Assembly: GCA_026770025.1 (NCBI GenBank)
Contig: JAMXDE010000029.1
Location: 186,001 to 250,000 of the forward strand
Direction of reading: 5' to 3'
Length of the DNA stretch: 64,000 nt
Source: Craspedostauros australis
Taxonomy: Eukaryota; Bacillariophyta; Bacillariophyceae; Mastogloiales; Achnanthaceae
Below, one piece after another: positions 11,081 through 23,274 of the stretch. Position numbers and translations under genes: made by a program. The notes below the pieces were generated by a model. It was given only the letters and a program-made list of their open reading frames with translations, did no database searches and was not told where the DNA came from. How positions within the stretch are numbered: the first letter of the stretch is position 1; every line of letters begins with the position of its first letter.

Positions 11081-13289
11081 TAGATGCTGTGAAGATTCAG
11101 GTTGATCAGTGGCAACGGTGCTGTGGATTCGATGGGTGAGGAGAGTGGTCGAGCAATGCTGTCTCCCTCTTGCTCTCCAGAGAGAAAGAGAGAGAGTACG
11201 ACACCTACTATATACTGGAAGCATACCATACCATAGCATACCAATCTACGAGCTACGAGCCACTCTACTCTGTTCGACTGTGCAGAATACAGGAATAATG
11301 TTGCACGGGTTTGACTCCAGCCATCCTACTTGTGCGCTCTCGGCAAGGCCGAAAACTAGCCGCGGAGGGATACCTGCCGCCATCGTGCTTCCCACGGTCC
11401 AACAAGCCCTATCGTAGTCAACGTCATGGCGCCTCTGGTTGCAAGATGATGCACAGCAGAGACCCCAAGACGCACAGGCAACGATCCTTCCCATCGAGGG
11501 TCGGGGACGATATTGTTGTTGGTTATGCAACAGTCATCCACGTCGCGACAGGTGACCGCAAAAACCATTTGATTTTGGCCCACGCCATGATCACGCAGGA
11601 GTACTCAACTCAACTCAACTCAACTCCACCGTTGTATCCATTGCTTCGAACCTGGATGCTGCCTCGCTTGCTGTCTTAGCAGCGCACAATGCTTCAGGTT
11701 GATGGGTGTCTTCGGACATGCTTCGTCCAGTAGGTAGTTTGATGATGTTGTCCGGATGAGATGTGCGGAAGAGAGAAGGCCAAGAGGCGGTTTGATGGGT
11801 GTGACACATGTTCGTGGATACCTTTATCGACTCATCTGAATGAATCACACAATTTGATCGTGGAAGTTGGAGACTCGTTTGGACACGACCAAACAAGAAC
11901 AAAAATGGCGCGAGATCGCCAAACTTGTGGCTTCTCTTCTTGTTTGCCAGGCTGAGAAAGATGAGATAAGATGGCGGCTGCGGTGACAGCGACAGCGATG
12001 CAACAAAGAGGCATGGAGATGGAAGTGTGACATGGACTGGGGTTGGTGGATGAAGGTTTGATCAACTTCCACCGTTATTGATGAGCGCTGATGAAGCGCG
12101 GCGTTCAAGATGATGACCACATGGCAACGGTGTTGGCACAGATGTATCCCCATGCTCGTGGCGTAGAGAAGAGGTGGCGCTTGGCGTAACTGAACATGAC
12201 GCGACGTGACGGCAAGCGTCGGCCATGATTAAGAGAAGGTGATGGGAGACAAGAAAGACGGAAAGATATGGAACACAGCATTGCTCCTACAAGCATGCCA
12301 GCAACGCATTCAACAATCTCATGGGGACTCCATCACCACGAATGAAGTCACGATGATCATGATGTGGACTTCCACAGATCAACCCATGCCACAATGGTCA
12401 GCCGTATCATCAATATCAGCTCCTGCGCCATGCATATCGATGGTCGGGACTACAGTGAAAGGTGCGACCAGCAACCGACATCGCAGCAGAGCAATCGGGA
12501 GGACTACGCAAGCGCCATACGTACCAGATATGCTGGTTGTCGACAACACTTCAGCAAACACAGTTGCCAGCAATGCTTCAAAGAAAGGCACTATGCATGC
12601 ACATGACACGACGAAGCGCTGCAGGCAAGCTTATATCTTGAGCGCCCATGAAGAGAGAATTCTCTTATATTGTGCGCATGATCGGCTCGCAGCTGCTGAT
12701 GTCGGTCTTCGCAGTCAGCGGTTCATCAAGTGCCATGAGTTTGACACTCAGAGACAGAGACGTCGGAAGCAGATAAGCTGGCTCCCCCCGAATCCACCAC
12801 CAGTTCTGCCATGACGACGACGATTCGATGTCGAGCGACGATGATTGAGACTTGTACGCCATCCATCATGCATGTGTCATGAGGTATCCCATGTGTTCAA
12901 GGCACTGCAATTTGTGAAGCGCACAGCGGCATGGTGCGAAGAACCATTCACATCATAACCGTGGAGCCTCCAACTGAAGCGCAGCACAAGGTTCAACACG
13001 TTGCTAGAAACACGGAGGGCTGGAACGGCAGTTGCTGCTCCGCTTTCGGAAGCTATGTGTCGTGCTGCACATCGTCCTCATGTATCCCTTGCTCTTCCGG
13101 ACTGCAGCAACGACAACCACTTCGCACCAACCACGTGACAGTTGTATCAGCAAAGAACAGTGCACTTGATTCCCAATACGATCATGAATAGTAACACAGA
13201 AGGATACTTTATGTAGATTAGAGCGTTTGAGTGATCCAATACCGGCGTGGTTGGGCTCGCCTAGCTCTGCGGTTATTGATACCGCCACC
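11081..13289. other. intergenic region
   Basis: No gene is supported. A 191-codon open frame at 12239-12814 (+) has no recognisable domain and competes with equally plausible short frames on the other strand. A pentanucleotide microsatellite lies near 11604. Confidence 0.4.
11604..11626. repeat. CTCAA pentanucleotide microsatellite
   Basis: About four and a half head-to-tail copies of CTCAA. Confidence 0.85.
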
Positions 13290-15599
13290 TCACTTCAACT
13301 GGAAGCACTTCTTCGCAGGTGCTCCATCCAACAACTCCACGATGTCGCTCAGCCCTCTCTTTTCCGCAATGTCTAGTGCAGCTTCGCCAGCGTTGTTCTT
13401 GATATCCAAATCGATCGTCACACCCGTGCTGTTGAGCAATACCTCCACCACTCCCCTCTCAGCATTCCTACTCGCCACATGCAACGGCGTATCACCGTCA
13501 CGATCTTGAATTCTCGCATCGGCTCCTCCATCTGCCTCAATCAAAGACTCCGCCATGCTGAGAAACCCGTTTCTGGCTGCCTGGTGCATTGGTGTGTCAC
13601 CGTTCTTGTTCTGCATGTCCGCCAGTGGTTGTGCCGATGTGATTAAACAATCCATCGCGTATCCGCTTTCGATGGTGCAAACTTGACCCAAGTTGTGGTT
13701 CGAAATGACTTCCTTTCGGATGAGATCGTAGAGTTTCGTGAGCTTCATTTCTTGATCGACGGCAAACACTCTGTGATCTCTCTTGGAGTAGTGGGCTGGG
13801 GTGTCACCGTTGTTGTTTTGAATGGTAGGGTCAAACCGATCTTCGTGAAATCCACTCAAGTACTCCACCTGGAAGAGATGTGATGACTCATTTTGGTATG
13901 CAAGATGCAGAGCAGTGTTGCCATCGTTGTTCTGCGCATTGATATCCACCTTCACTTTGTTCAACTCAAGCAGGCTGTCGAGCATGTATGTGTTTTCGTT
14001 CGTGTACGCGAGGTGAAGCGGTGTATTTCCGTCGTTGTTTCGGATGGTGCCATCGATGTCACGAGAACCAATGGAATCCAGCCAATCGGAATGATCAATC
14101 CAACCAGATCTCGCCATTATATGGAGCGCTGTGTCCCCATCGTTGTTCTGGAGTGCCAGGTCGAAATGAGTATCTTCATTCTCACTAATTTTCCAAAGGA
14201 AAGAACTCTTCGGATGAAGCGTTGCAAGATGAAGAGGCGTATTGCCATCGTTATTTTGCAAGGTCATGCCGATGTTGTCTTCGTCCAACCCAAGAAGGTA
14301 CCTCATCAAGTAGTCATCACTTGTGTTGCACACAATATGGAGTGGTGTATTGCCGGTTCTGTCTCTTGTGTAGACTCCAACGTCCATCTCATTCGATTCA
14401 ATGAAGTACTGTACGACACCTATACTTCCAGCTTCGCAGGCGGAATGGAATGGCGTGTGGCCTTTTGCATCATGGAGGTCGTAGTCAATGTTGATTTGGT
14501 TTGATTCCATGAGATACTGGATGAGATCTTCTGCATCGTCTCCGTGGCTGCACGCACAGTGAAACGGTGTCTTTCCTGCCTTGTTCTGGATGCTGAATGC
14601 GTTGTTGAGTTGGTCCAATACAAGTTCCACCAAGACCCTCATCAACTCGCCGGCTTCCTCTTCGCACAAGTAGTGAATTGGTGTATTCCCTTCATTGTCT
14701 TGTGCGCTGAAATCAATGGAAGCTAAGCCCAGTTGGACGAAACATGGAGCCACGCCTTCAATATCATTCATGCATGCGTAGTGGAATGGCGTGTGACCAG
14801 ACTTGTTCGTTGTCTTCAGGTCGATCTTCACTTTGCCCGAGGTCATCATAAGCTCAATTACCTCTCTTGTTGCACTCTTGCAAGCCAGCTGAAACGGCGT
14901 GTCGCCGTTGCTGTCTGCGATGGTGAGATCTAAGTAGGCCTGATCCGTTCGAAGTAGAACCTTCATCAACTGGCCACAACGAAACTGAGACAAGTGATGG
15001 GCCGGTGTTCTGCCGTCCTTGGCTTGGATGTTGACATCAAGGCTAGACGGACAGGTATTGATGAGGTACTCTATGCATTCATGGGGGTATCCGCACGCAT
15101 GGTGCAGTGCCGTGCAGCCATTGGAGTCTGGTGCGTTGCAAACTGTCTTGGTCCGGTCGGCTTCTACCAGGCTCTTCAACGCCCAAAGATCCCTGTTGGC
15201 ACACACGATGTGAATAGGCATGTCACCATTACGGTCACGAAGGAACTGATCGACATGAAGTTCCTTCGTTTCGCAGAGGTAGTCGACCACGTCGAGAGAA
15301 TGGTACATACACGCAAGGTGCAATGGTGTGTACATATCTCTGGTTTGCGCATTTGCGTCAATATCGACCTGCGTCGATTCGACCAAGTACTCTACAACGT
15401 CTGCATTTGTGCTGCAGCAAGCGTGATGGAACAGCGTGAATCCACTGAGGTCGGTTAGTGCGCTATTGATACGCAAGGGACTTGCTTCGATCAGGCTCTT
15501 GACCTTCCAAACATCTCCATCACGACAAGCCTGCATCAGCTCTGTTTGTCCATATCTGTCCTGTGGGAGATCATCGGCGGGTCCATTCGATTGGTCCAT
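13290..15599 (-). CDS. ankyrin-repeat protein, single exon
   Basis: The 769-residue product is almost entirely ankyrin repeats. I count about 20 helix-1 signatures of the TPLHLA type, starting with TELMQACRDGD near residue 19 and ending with EAALDIAEKRG before the short C terminus. Several middle repeats carry the near-identical entry QNNDGNTPLHLA, so part of the array expanded recently by unequal exchange. Repeat spacing is about 34-38 residues, slightly longer than the usual 33. No signal peptide, membrane helix, SOCS box or catalytic domain is visible, so it looks like a pure protein-binding scaffold with unknown partners. The frame is uninterrupted over 2.3 kb and I chose the first ATG. 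Confidence 0.9.
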   Translation of the reverse strand: MDQSNGPADDLPQDRYGQTELMQACRDGDVWKVKSLIEASPLRINSALTDLSGFTLFHHACCSTNADVVEYLVESTQVDIDANAQTRDMYTPLHLACMYHSLDVVDYLCETKELHVDQFLRDRNGDMPIHIVCANRDLWALKSLVEADRTKTVCNAPDSNGCTALHHACGYPHECIEYLINTCPSSLDVNIQAKDGRTPAHHLSQFRCGQLMKVLLRTDQAYLDLTIADSNGDTPFQLACKSATREVIELMMTSGKVKIDLKTTNKSGHTPFHYACMNDIEGVAPCFVQLGLASIDFSAQDNEGNTPIHYLCEEEAGELMRVLVELVLDQLNNAFSIQNKAGKTPFHCACSHGDDAEDLIQYLMESNQINIDYDLHDAKGHTPFHSACEAGSIGVVQYFIESNEMDVGVYTRDRTGNTPLHIVCNTSDDYLMRYLLGLDEDNIGMTLQNNDGNTPLHLATLHPKSSFLWKISENEDTHFDLALQNNDGDTALHIMARSGWIDHSDWLDSIGSRDIDGTIRNNDGNTPLHLAYTNENTYMLDSLLELNKVKVDINAQNNDGNTALHLAYQNESSHLFQVEYLSGFHEDRFDPTIQNNNGDTPAHYSKRDHRVFAVDQEMKLTKLYDLIRKEVISNHNLGQVCTIESGYAMDCLITSAQPLADMQNKNGDTPMHQAARNGFLSMAESLIEADGGADARIQDRDGDTPLHVASRNAERGVVEVLLNSTGVTIDLDIKNNAGEAALDIAEKRGLSDIVELLDGAPAKKCFQLK

Positions 15600-16673
15600 C
15601 TCGTGATCAACCTTTTGACATGTGCCATGCGAAGCTTGGACCAGATCCGATATTCCTTCGCAACGTCATTCATCACAGTGCGTTCGTAGTAATGAATGGA
15701 GATGGACGAAATGAAAAGCATACGTAAAGGCAGTTGTGTGAGCCTTGGCGATGATGAACCATGCATCTCTCAGTTCATCAGAATCATGTGAACACTCCCT
15801 CAGCCAAACGACCAACCAACCGGACAAGAGTGGATGGGAACTGTCACTCACTTGCGTAGGTCGTATCGCGCAGAGGATATTGACGGTGTGCCCACGGTGA
15901 TCAGCAATGTCCACGATACTCGTGCGCGGAGATGACAGGAGAGACCGGAGGGGAGGATATGATTCGCTTGCTTGATCGTGCTGGGCGGGATGAGGGGAGG
16001 CCGCTGAAGAGGAGAGCGCCGTGCCTGATCTTCTTCGCCGCAGTTGCTGCTGCTGTTACTTCTGTTGATGGTGTGCATAATGTTAGCGCCAATCACCATG
16101 TGGGTACTCGCGCGAGTCCCTGCCTCTCTTGTCCTCCTGCGGAGGATTGTTGTCGCAGTGGCAAGAAGAGTCGGAGGAGCGCGGCACGTCGTGTTGTCGC
16201 GTTGTTGTTCCGCTGTGAGGATTTCTGAGATCTTTGACACCTTGTGTCTCGAAGAAACAGACCAAAAAATTGGCGATGTTTGGCTACAGTTGGCTACAGA
16301 TTTTGGGCCCGTTTTTCCCGATCTCAGACTTTAAGTTGTAGGCACTCAATCCAACATCTCTTCACATCTACGTAAACTTAAGAGCCAGGGTTATCCAGGA
16401 AAGCAGTAACATTACCTTCTTGTTACTACCATCTCGTCAATCTTTATCTGTTTGTTGACCCTCTTGGTGTGGTTTTGCCTTCGGACGACGGACGGACTGG
16501 GAATTGTTTGGCCATGTATGGCTTCACGTAGAATTCTACAGGAGGCTGGTAGGATCTTGCCTTTTGTTTCGAGAAATTCGACTCTCCATCTTTGAAGTCT
16601 CCGGACTGAGCGGTTTTTGGCTCAATCTGCACAATAGATATAATTTCAAAATCCCCTCACAGAGGCGGTCACA
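15600..16673. other. intergenic region, promoter side of the ankyrin gene
   Basis: No gene is supported. The left part should hold the ankyrin gene promoter. From about 16250 the base composition becomes more AT-rich and poly-T/poly-A runs appear, suggesting a change to element-derived DNA that continues into the foldback element. Confidence 0.4.
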
Positions 16674-17434
16674 ACCATATCCATAATGATTTTGGCCTGG
16701 TACTGGCCTACGTGGCTTGTCTCCCCAGGCAAATTGGAGGTGCAATTTGTCTCCACAGGCAAATTGGGGTCCATTTGTCTCCACAGACAAACTGCGACTC
16801 AACGGACTAGCCCAAATACGCTTTACGAGAAGTCGTTTTTTTTTCAAACCCTTTTTCGCTGGCCAGGTTGACTCACGACATGCCTCATGTGTTAAATTTA
16901 TAATAATCGTTGCAGTTGTGGGAATTGAACAAACAATGATCATGCGTCGTGCTCCACCCTCCTTGTTGTGTTACACCGTTGCCAGGATTTTGGTGTTGTT
17001 GTCAGGAGCGTGGTGGATGACATCGAAATCAAAAAGTAAAAGCTCATTACCTTAGATCCCATGACGTCAGAAAAGCAAGACAGGCGCACGGAAAGGAACC
17101 CCTGAGACATGACCAATGACGCCGTGCTGCATCGCGACGTTTTTTTTTTATTTTATCGCCAAATAAATGAGTTACTCGAAGGAGTCAGAAAAAAAAACAA
17201 CCCACTTTCGGGTTTCGGACCGAAATGGGTGTTTTTTTTTTGCAACACGGGACATCGTGGAGGAATGTGGGACTTAAGTAGTACGTTGCCATTTTCGGCG
17301 ACCTTCCGTTTGTCTCCACAGGCAAATGGGGGTCAATTTGTCTGTGGAGGCAAATTGAGACTTCAATTTGCCTGTGGAGACAAGCTACGTAGAGTTTGTC
17401 TCCACAGACATGAAAACCCTCATTATGGATATGG
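16674..17434. repeat. foldback (inverted-repeat) element with internal subrepeats
   Basis: The left arm (about 16674-16795) and right arm (about 17308-17434) are imperfect inverted copies. The tips share CCATATCCATAATGA; the inner parts share CTACGT-GCTTGTCTCC followed by AGGCAAATTG at about 80% by eye over 70 bp. Each arm contains head-to-tail copies of a motif of about 28 bp beginning TTTGTCTCCACAGGCAAATT, seven or eight in all in both orientations. The roughly 510-bp centre has no open frame of note. It resembles a non-autonomous foldback DNA transposon or MITE. No transposase and no certain target-site duplication is seen. Confidence 0.6.
17188..17241. other. hairpin with poly-A/poly-T arms
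   Basis: An A9 run followed by CAACCCACTTTCGG pairs with CCGAAATGGGTG followed by T10, with an 8-10 base loop. The structure lies inside the foldback element. Confidence 0.7.
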
Positions 17435-19039
17435 TATATATTGTGTTTGAGTGCGATGGTATGGAGATATGCTTGCGTTTAGTTCTCCCATGGAGGTCGG
17501 AACGATATTTGACCACTCGGATCCCCAATTTCGGCGGCAAGTTTGGAGAATTCAGGTTCCAATGCTTGCGTCATCATGACGTCATCGATGGTTGGATCAG
17601 TTGTTTGGAACAGCCGGGACAGGAAAACAGGCCAACCAGAAGCCAAAACGTCCGTGAATGATGGGGTGCTTGATGGATGGCATCAGTGCTCACCGAGCAA
17701 GAGAGTAACAGCCACCAAACTTCAGGATGGTATATATAAAATCCATATGATGCTACAGTGGCAAGACGAGTACAGTAACACACACACTAGCTAAGTCCAG
17801 AGATTTTGACTACGGTTGATGCTGTTATTGCCTGTTTTTGTTCGGGACTTACGTAGGAAGTGTATTACGATCTACACAGCAGTTTTTGTGATCCAAACAT
17901 CACCAAACGCCGCCAATTTGTTTGGTTTCAGCTGGCTCTTTGAGGTACTAATCGTACATCACCATGTCCCTTCTGTACTGTGTCCACGTGATGAAACCAC
18001 CACGACGAAGTCGTCATCTTCGGTCTTGGGCACAGCGTCATAGTCTGGCCGACGTCAGTCTGGCGCAGTTGCGTCTGCCTTCTCCACCACAACAGGAGAA
18101 CCACACAATTTCTGTTTCTCCAACTGACACAGACTCTCAAATTTTTGATTTACTCACATTATTGTGGATGGCTGGCTCTGCCATTGGATTTTGGCGCTGG
18201 CTGGCGACAACAAATTTCGGTTTGAATTATTGGCGCGACTCGTCCCCAGTTGAACACCAATAAGACCAACAACACGAACAACAGTGTGTGTGATGAAAAC
18301 AGCTCGTTTCGGCCGAAGCCGCTTCTGCAACCCGAGAAAACGAGTTTCGCAACAGAGTCAGATGTTCTCATAAAACCGAAAGGATCCCAAAAGCAGAGCG
18401 ATCAACCAAGCGCTGCAAACAGTGATCACAAGCTGCCAGACCATCAGCAGCCCCATCCAACAACAGCAGCAGCAGCAGCAGCAGCTACTGAGAGGTGAGT
18501 GCAACGCAAACAGACCCAAACAGAGCACCGCGCACGGTGCCGTTTCATCATGACGCGGCGATATGCACTGGACGACGCAGTGTGATGAATGGTCATGACT
18601 GTTATGGCACAATCGGACCACCGGCCAACAAGACGCCTTTCCGTCTTGTGCGCGATGCCTCCCTCCTCGTCTGCTGGTGCGCTCATTGCCACGACTATCG
18701 CAACAGCACCTCGTTGCGAAGGAAGCTGTCGATGCCTCTCCCCTGCCGACCTGTGTCCAACGAAAGAATGGGAACTCGTTCCTCCTCGTGGTTACCACAT
18801 TGCGTTCGCAAATCGAGTGGCGCTGGTGTTCATCTGCGATCTGTGCCCATCGGGACTCGATGACTCGTGACAACATCCACGACCAACATGGATCTCGAAA
18901 ATGATGAAGCCTGCAAATTCGAAGACAACACACAACAACTGACCCACCAACCGCTTCTGACACAATCTCGCCCTCCCCACACCACCACATGCACCAATCC
19001 TCGCTACCTACTTGCTGCAGGCACCAAACAACCACCAAG
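17435..19039. other. intergenic region upstream of the PT-rich gene
   Basis: No gene is supported. A TATATATAAA stretch at 17731 has no obvious gene at a suitable distance. 18280-18520 and 18890-19030 are A/C-rich, and a CAG run lies near 18464. The part next to 19040 should be the leader of the secreted-protein gene. Confidence 0.4.
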
Positions 19040-22000
19040 ATGTTCAAGATCAAGGCAGCCATCCTCGGCGCGCTCCTCCTCGCCCATGTGGGCTCAACGG
19101 AGGCCGTGCTGCGTGGCAGCAGAGCCGTGGGCCAGACCGAAGAGCTTCACGTCATGATGCAAGCCACCCGTACCCTCAAGGCCGGCGACGGCGGCGGCGA
19201 CAAGCAAGACAAGGAGGGTGGCAAGAAGAACAAGGACACGGAAGCACCAACCAGCAACCCGACCGCCACCCCTGGCATGCCAACGGCCGCACCGACCAGC
19301 GCCCCAACTTCGGCACCAACGTCGGCTCCAACCAGCGCCCCAACTTCGGCCCCGACGTCTGCCCCGACCGCCACCCCTGGCATGCCAACGGCCGCACCGA
19401 CCAGCGCCCCAACATCGGCTCCAACATCGGCTCCAACCAGCGCCCCGACATCCGCACCGACATCCGCACCAACTTCGGCACCGACCAGCGCCCCAACATC
19501 GGCACCAACATCGGCACCGACATCCGCACCGACTTCGGCTCCAACTTCGGCACCGACCAGCGCCCCAACTTCGGCTCCAACTTCGGCACCAACCAGCGCT
19601 CCTACGGCGGCACCGACTTCTGCCCCAACCGCCACACCTGGCATGCCAACAGCGGCCCCAACCTCGGCTCCAACTTCAGCACCAACATCCGCCCCAACCT
19701 CGGCCCCAACCGCACCAACCGCAGCACCAACCAGCGCACCCACTTCGGCACCAACATCCGCACCAACTAGCGCACCAACCTCGGCACCAACCTCGGCTCC
19801 AACGTCGGGACCCACGTCCGCACCAACCTCGGCACCAACTTCGGGACCAACTTCAGCACCAACATCCGCACCAACTTCGGGACCAACCTCCGCACCAACC
19901 TCTGCCCCCACATCTGCCCCAACTTCTGCACCAACCTCGGCACCGACATCCGCACCAACTGCGTTCGACGCCACCATCATCACTCAGTGCAATCCCGATG
20001 TCGTCGCAAGCCCGATGTTGGTGGGAGACGTGAAGACCCTCATCTGCAACAGGGACAAGGCCTCGTGCCGTGAGGCCATCCTTGCCGTCCGCGGCCTCCC
20101 GGATCTTCAAACATTCTTCGCATGTGCCGGAGACGGTATGAGCGAGGGAGCATCCCGCACCCTGTTCAACAAGTTCGCTTCCAATCCATACCTCTCGCAG
20201 CAGCTCGAGATGGCCTTCTCTACAGGAACCGAATTCGTCACCGCCGTGGCATCAAGCTTGGACGCTGTATGCGGTGCCATCGGCGCTGCAACTTGCTGCA
20301 CTCCGGCTGGTGCCTGCAGCTCTACTTCCCCTACCGACTTCATGACCGTCGCGCTTAATGCATGCGTGGGGATGACCGCGTGCGCGGGCATGGGTCCAAA
20401 CGCCATCATCCTCGAATCTTCCTGCAACGGGATGGACGCATGCGCCGGTATGAACGAAAACGACGCTCCGGCAGACCTGGTGGTATCCGGAGTTACCTTC
20501 GTGGGCGAAGTCGCCTGTACCACAGCTAACTCTTGCGAGAACCTTGGAGCGTTCTCCTACGGCGATGTGATCATCCAGAACGGAGCGTGTGTTGGAGCGA
20601 ACGCATGTACCAATGCTGGTATACGTCAAAAGCAGACGACGGCGGGACGCACCGTGGCCAATATCAACATCGGGCAGAACGCCTGCAACGAGGTCAACTC
20701 TTGCAACAACGCCCACACCTCTACTCCGTCACCCACTCCAATGACTGGAGGATCCAAGATCGGCGGAAGCCTCAGCATCGAGGACGGAGCCTGTGTTGGC
20801 AGCAGCGCCTGCGAAGACCTGGCCAACAGTGACCTCATGACCACAGACGTGGTCGTCGAGGCTGACGAGTGCTTCGGAACCGAAACCTGCAAGGGATGCG
20901 TCATTGACAATTGCCCCACCCCGTTCAACCAGGTGTACGTCATCAGCAACGCAGCCCTCGCGTGCCCCAAGGACACCATGGGCAACCCAACCGGTGCCGC
21001 TGTCTCAGGCTCGTGCGTCAGCAGGGCCGACCGCCCAACCGAGTGCCCTACCTTCGCCCCGACTCCGCTCATGAGCGACGTCCCGTCCGTCCTTCCGTCC
21101 GAGCTCCCGTCGCTTGGCCCAACCGCCGACCCGACCGATGCTCCAACCGACCGTCCATCCGATCTCCCGTCCATTGGTCCGTCCAACATCCCAAGTGTCC
21201 TTCCATCCGACGGACCCACCATCAATCCAACCGATGCTCCAACCATCAACAAGACTACGCTGCAGTCGATCTGCCTTACAATTCCTGGTGATGTGGATGG
21301 CGGGTTCACGGATGCACCGGTGGTGCTCTGCGACGACGACATGGGTGTGTGCAGCAATTTCGTGAACGCCATCGAATCTCTCCCTGATAACAAGGACCGA
21401 CTCGTCAAGAGTATCTTCGGATGCGAAGATGGCGGATCGATCACCTACGAAGTCGCTCAGGCCCGCTTCGACACCATCAAGAACGACCCAAGTGCCATCA
21501 CCGCCATCCTTGGCGCCCTCGAGGGCAGTGGCATTATCTTGACTGGAACTGCAGCGCTTGTTGAAGCCTCATGTGGCTTGGTGCCCGGCGCCTCGTGCTG
21601 CCCCTCCAGCGCTTGCATCGTATCAGGAGGCACAGGTGTCATCACCGTCACTCCAGACGCGTGCTCCGGAACGATGTCCTGCACGAATCTTGGCCGCGAC
21701 GCCATCATCCTCGGCAGCTGCCTCAATACGAATTCCTGCTCTAACCTTGGCAGCTACTCCATGCAACCCAACGCCGAGGCCGTCACCGGTTCCACCATCA
21801 TCGGGCCAGCAGCCTGCACCAACGCGAACGGCTGTGAAAACCTGGGAAGGAACATCTACGGAAACATCCGCATTGAACGCGCCGCATGCAACGGTGTGGA
21901 CAGCTGCAAGGGCATGGGTGTGCGCGTGGAGCAGGCAATGGCGGTCACCACACCAGTTCTTGCCGATATCATCGTGCAGGAGGAGGGATGCCAGGGACAG

Positions 22001-22282
22001 CGCTCGTGCGAGGACGTCCACAGCGGACCAGGAAAGACCGCAGGAAGCCTCAACATTGGAGTGGGCGCCTGCATGTCCGTTGACAGCTGCAACGGTGCCG
22101 CAGCTGCTGACGCTGCGGTTGATGACCTCGTCATCGCGGACGGCGTCTGCATGACCAGCGACAGTTGCAAGGACTGTGTCGCCACCGACATGTGCCCCGG
22201 CGATCCTGCTCAGACCTACACAATTAGCAGCCCGGGCACCGACTGCCCTACCGTCAACTCACTTGCATGCACTTCTTCGTAA
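19040..22282 (+). CDS. large secreted PT-rich and cysteine-rich protein with a duplicated module
   Basis: I start at the ATG that gives a clean signal peptide ([19 protein letters not shown]) rather than an in-frame ATG 17 codons upstream; the product is 1080 residues. Order of parts: signal peptide; Gly/Lys-rich propiece; a SAPT array (about residues 68-308); Cys-rich module 1 (about 310-670); a PS/PT linker with [16 protein letters not shown] and [12 protein letters not shown]; Cys-rich module 2 (about 745-1080). The two modules are homologous: both contain SCENLG or GCENLG, repeated G-AC--V-SC patterns, and end CK-CV-followed by CP. Such proteins are typical of the diatom cell surface or frustule-associated matrix. 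The linkers are likely O-glycosylated. The exact function is unknown. There is no intron. Confidence 0.85.
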   Translation: MFKIKAAILGALLLAHVGSTEAVLRGSRAVGQTEELHVMMQATRTLKAGDGGGDKQDKEGGKKNKDTEAPTSNPTATPGMPTAAPTSAPTSAPTSAPTSAPTSAPTSAPTATPGMPTAAPTSAPTSAPTSAPTSAPTSAPTSAPTSAPTSAPTSAPTSAPTSAPTSAPTSAPTSAPTSAPTSAPTSAPTAAPTSAPTATPGMPTAAPTSAPTSAPTSAPTSAPTAPTAAPTSAPTSAPTSAPTSAPTSAPTSAPTSGPTSAPTSAPTSGPTSAPTSAPTSGPTSAPTSAPTSAPTSAPTSAPTSAPTAFDATIITQCNPDVVASPMLVGDVKTLICNRDKASCREAILAVRGLPDLQTFFACAGDGMSEGASRTLFNKFASNPYLSQQLEMAFSTGTEFVTAVASSLDAVCGAIGAATCCTPAGACSSTSPTDFMTVALNACVGMTACAGMGPNAIILESSCNGMDACAGMNENDAPADLVVSGVTFVGEVACTTANSCENLGAFSYGDVIIQNGACVGANACTNAGIRQKQTTAGRTVANINIGQNACNEVNSCNNAHTSTPSPTPMTGGSKIGGSLSIEDGACVGSSACEDLANSDLMTTDVVVEADECFGTETCKGCVIDNCPTPFNQVYVISNAALACPKDTMGNPTGAAVSGSCVSRADRPTECPTFAPTPLMSDVPSVLPSELPSLGPTADPTDAPTDRPSDLPSIGPSNIPSVLPSDGPTINPTDAPTINKTTLQSICLTIPGDVDGGFTDAPVVLCDDDMGVCSNFVNAIESLPDNKDRLVKSIFGCEDGGSITYEVAQARFDTIKNDPSAITAILGALEGSGIILTGTAALVEASCGLVPGASCCPSSACIVSGGTGVITVTPDACSGTMSCTNLGRDAIILGSCLNTNSCSNLGSYSMQPNAEAVTGSTIIGPAACTNANGCENLGRNIYGNIRIERAACNGVDSCKGMGVRVEQAMAVTTPVLADIIVQEEGCQGQRSCEDVHSGPGKTAGSLNIGVGACMSVDSCNGAAAADAAVDDLVIADGVCMTSDSCKDCVATDMCPGDPAQTYTISSPGTDCPTVNSLACTSS
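19241..19963 (+). repeat. 12-bp SAPT coding minisatellite
   Basis: About sixty 12-bp units encode SAPT with rare AAPT, SGPT and NPT variants. A longer unit encoding [15 protein letters not shown] occurs three times (near 19270, 19370 and 19630), so the array grew by duplication of blocks as well as single units. Array length in this assembly may be unreliable. Confidence 0.9.
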
Positions 22283-23274
22283 ACACAACGCATGACCCAT
22301 CCATCAACTGCTGTGTGCGCATACCGACGAGTGACAGCATCTGGCACCACGCTCCCAAGTCCAACGCGCAGCTGCAACTGCCGATCCTCAGTTGTTGAGA
22401 GGACGGTGAGGCGCGCGATAACCAACCAACCACTTGGGTCTGTCGGCGCTCAGAGCCTGCTCCACACTCACGCCCACACATCAACATTCAACACAACCAC
22501 CCCGATCAATTGAAGCGCTACGCAATCGAACCAACCCCAACCAACACAAACAAAATGAACAGTGATCCATCTCGCAAACCCCCCTCACCCCCTCCCCATT
22601 GCATTCGCATCTGCATTTGCATGTTTATCCGGGAGTGAGCCTGTTCCTGACGTCCATAGAGGCGACGTATCTTGTGCACGGAGACGACCGGCGACGAAGT
22701 GTCTGCCTACCGGTATCAACCGCATGAAAGTCTGAAAGGAAAAAGGATTACAGCCGTCTGCACAAGAGGCTGTGTCGTCTTGCCCATGTCCACATTGGAG
22801 TCTAAACCGCGAATGGTCATGTGCTGTCCCACGACCTCTTCTTTCGAGTAGATCAGATCGAACCTTGGCCCGAGTATTGCCATGGAATGACTTGATAGCA
22901 TCTATAAATTAGCGAAGAGAGCAGCACATGTAACATCAATCGTCCCAACGCCATTGCCTCGCGAGCACCAGCGCACGCACCAGTCTTGCGAGAGCAATGT
23001 CAGCATCCTTCATCGTGTACGTTTCTGTCAGAGGCGAGGAGAAGGGACAAGAGGCACCCCAGTTTTCTTGCCAACATTGTCATATTTGTGCGCGCCGCCC
23101 AAGGCCATTGCAAGAGGAGCGGTAGATGAGCTCCACTGGTTGGCTGCATGATAGTAGTACTCTCTGCTGACTCAGCAGCAGTGGCCAGATGTTTTGCTCT
23201 CTTTTCAATACTCTATTGATCCATTGAGTGAACCAGATGATCTGCAGATTGGGTGGCTGTGGTGCAACGCCCGA
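22283..23274. other. intergenic region
   Basis: I see no gene here. The left part is probably the 3' UTR of the secreted-protein gene. Confidence 0.45.

Noticed and set aside
12239-12814. 191-codon + frame as a gene
   Set aside because: No domain, poor composition, and competing frames on the other strand of similar quality.
16700-17420. CRISPR-like reading of the spaced short repeats
   Set aside because: Copies are adjacent, diverged and occur in both orientations, in a eukaryotic nuclear setting; this is a foldback element.
19147-19983. 278-codon minus-strand frame encoding [13 protein letters not shown] repeats
   Set aside because: It is the complement of the SAPT minisatellite; the repeat unit keeps all frames open. 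The + strand frame has a signal peptide and a large cysteine-rich continuation.
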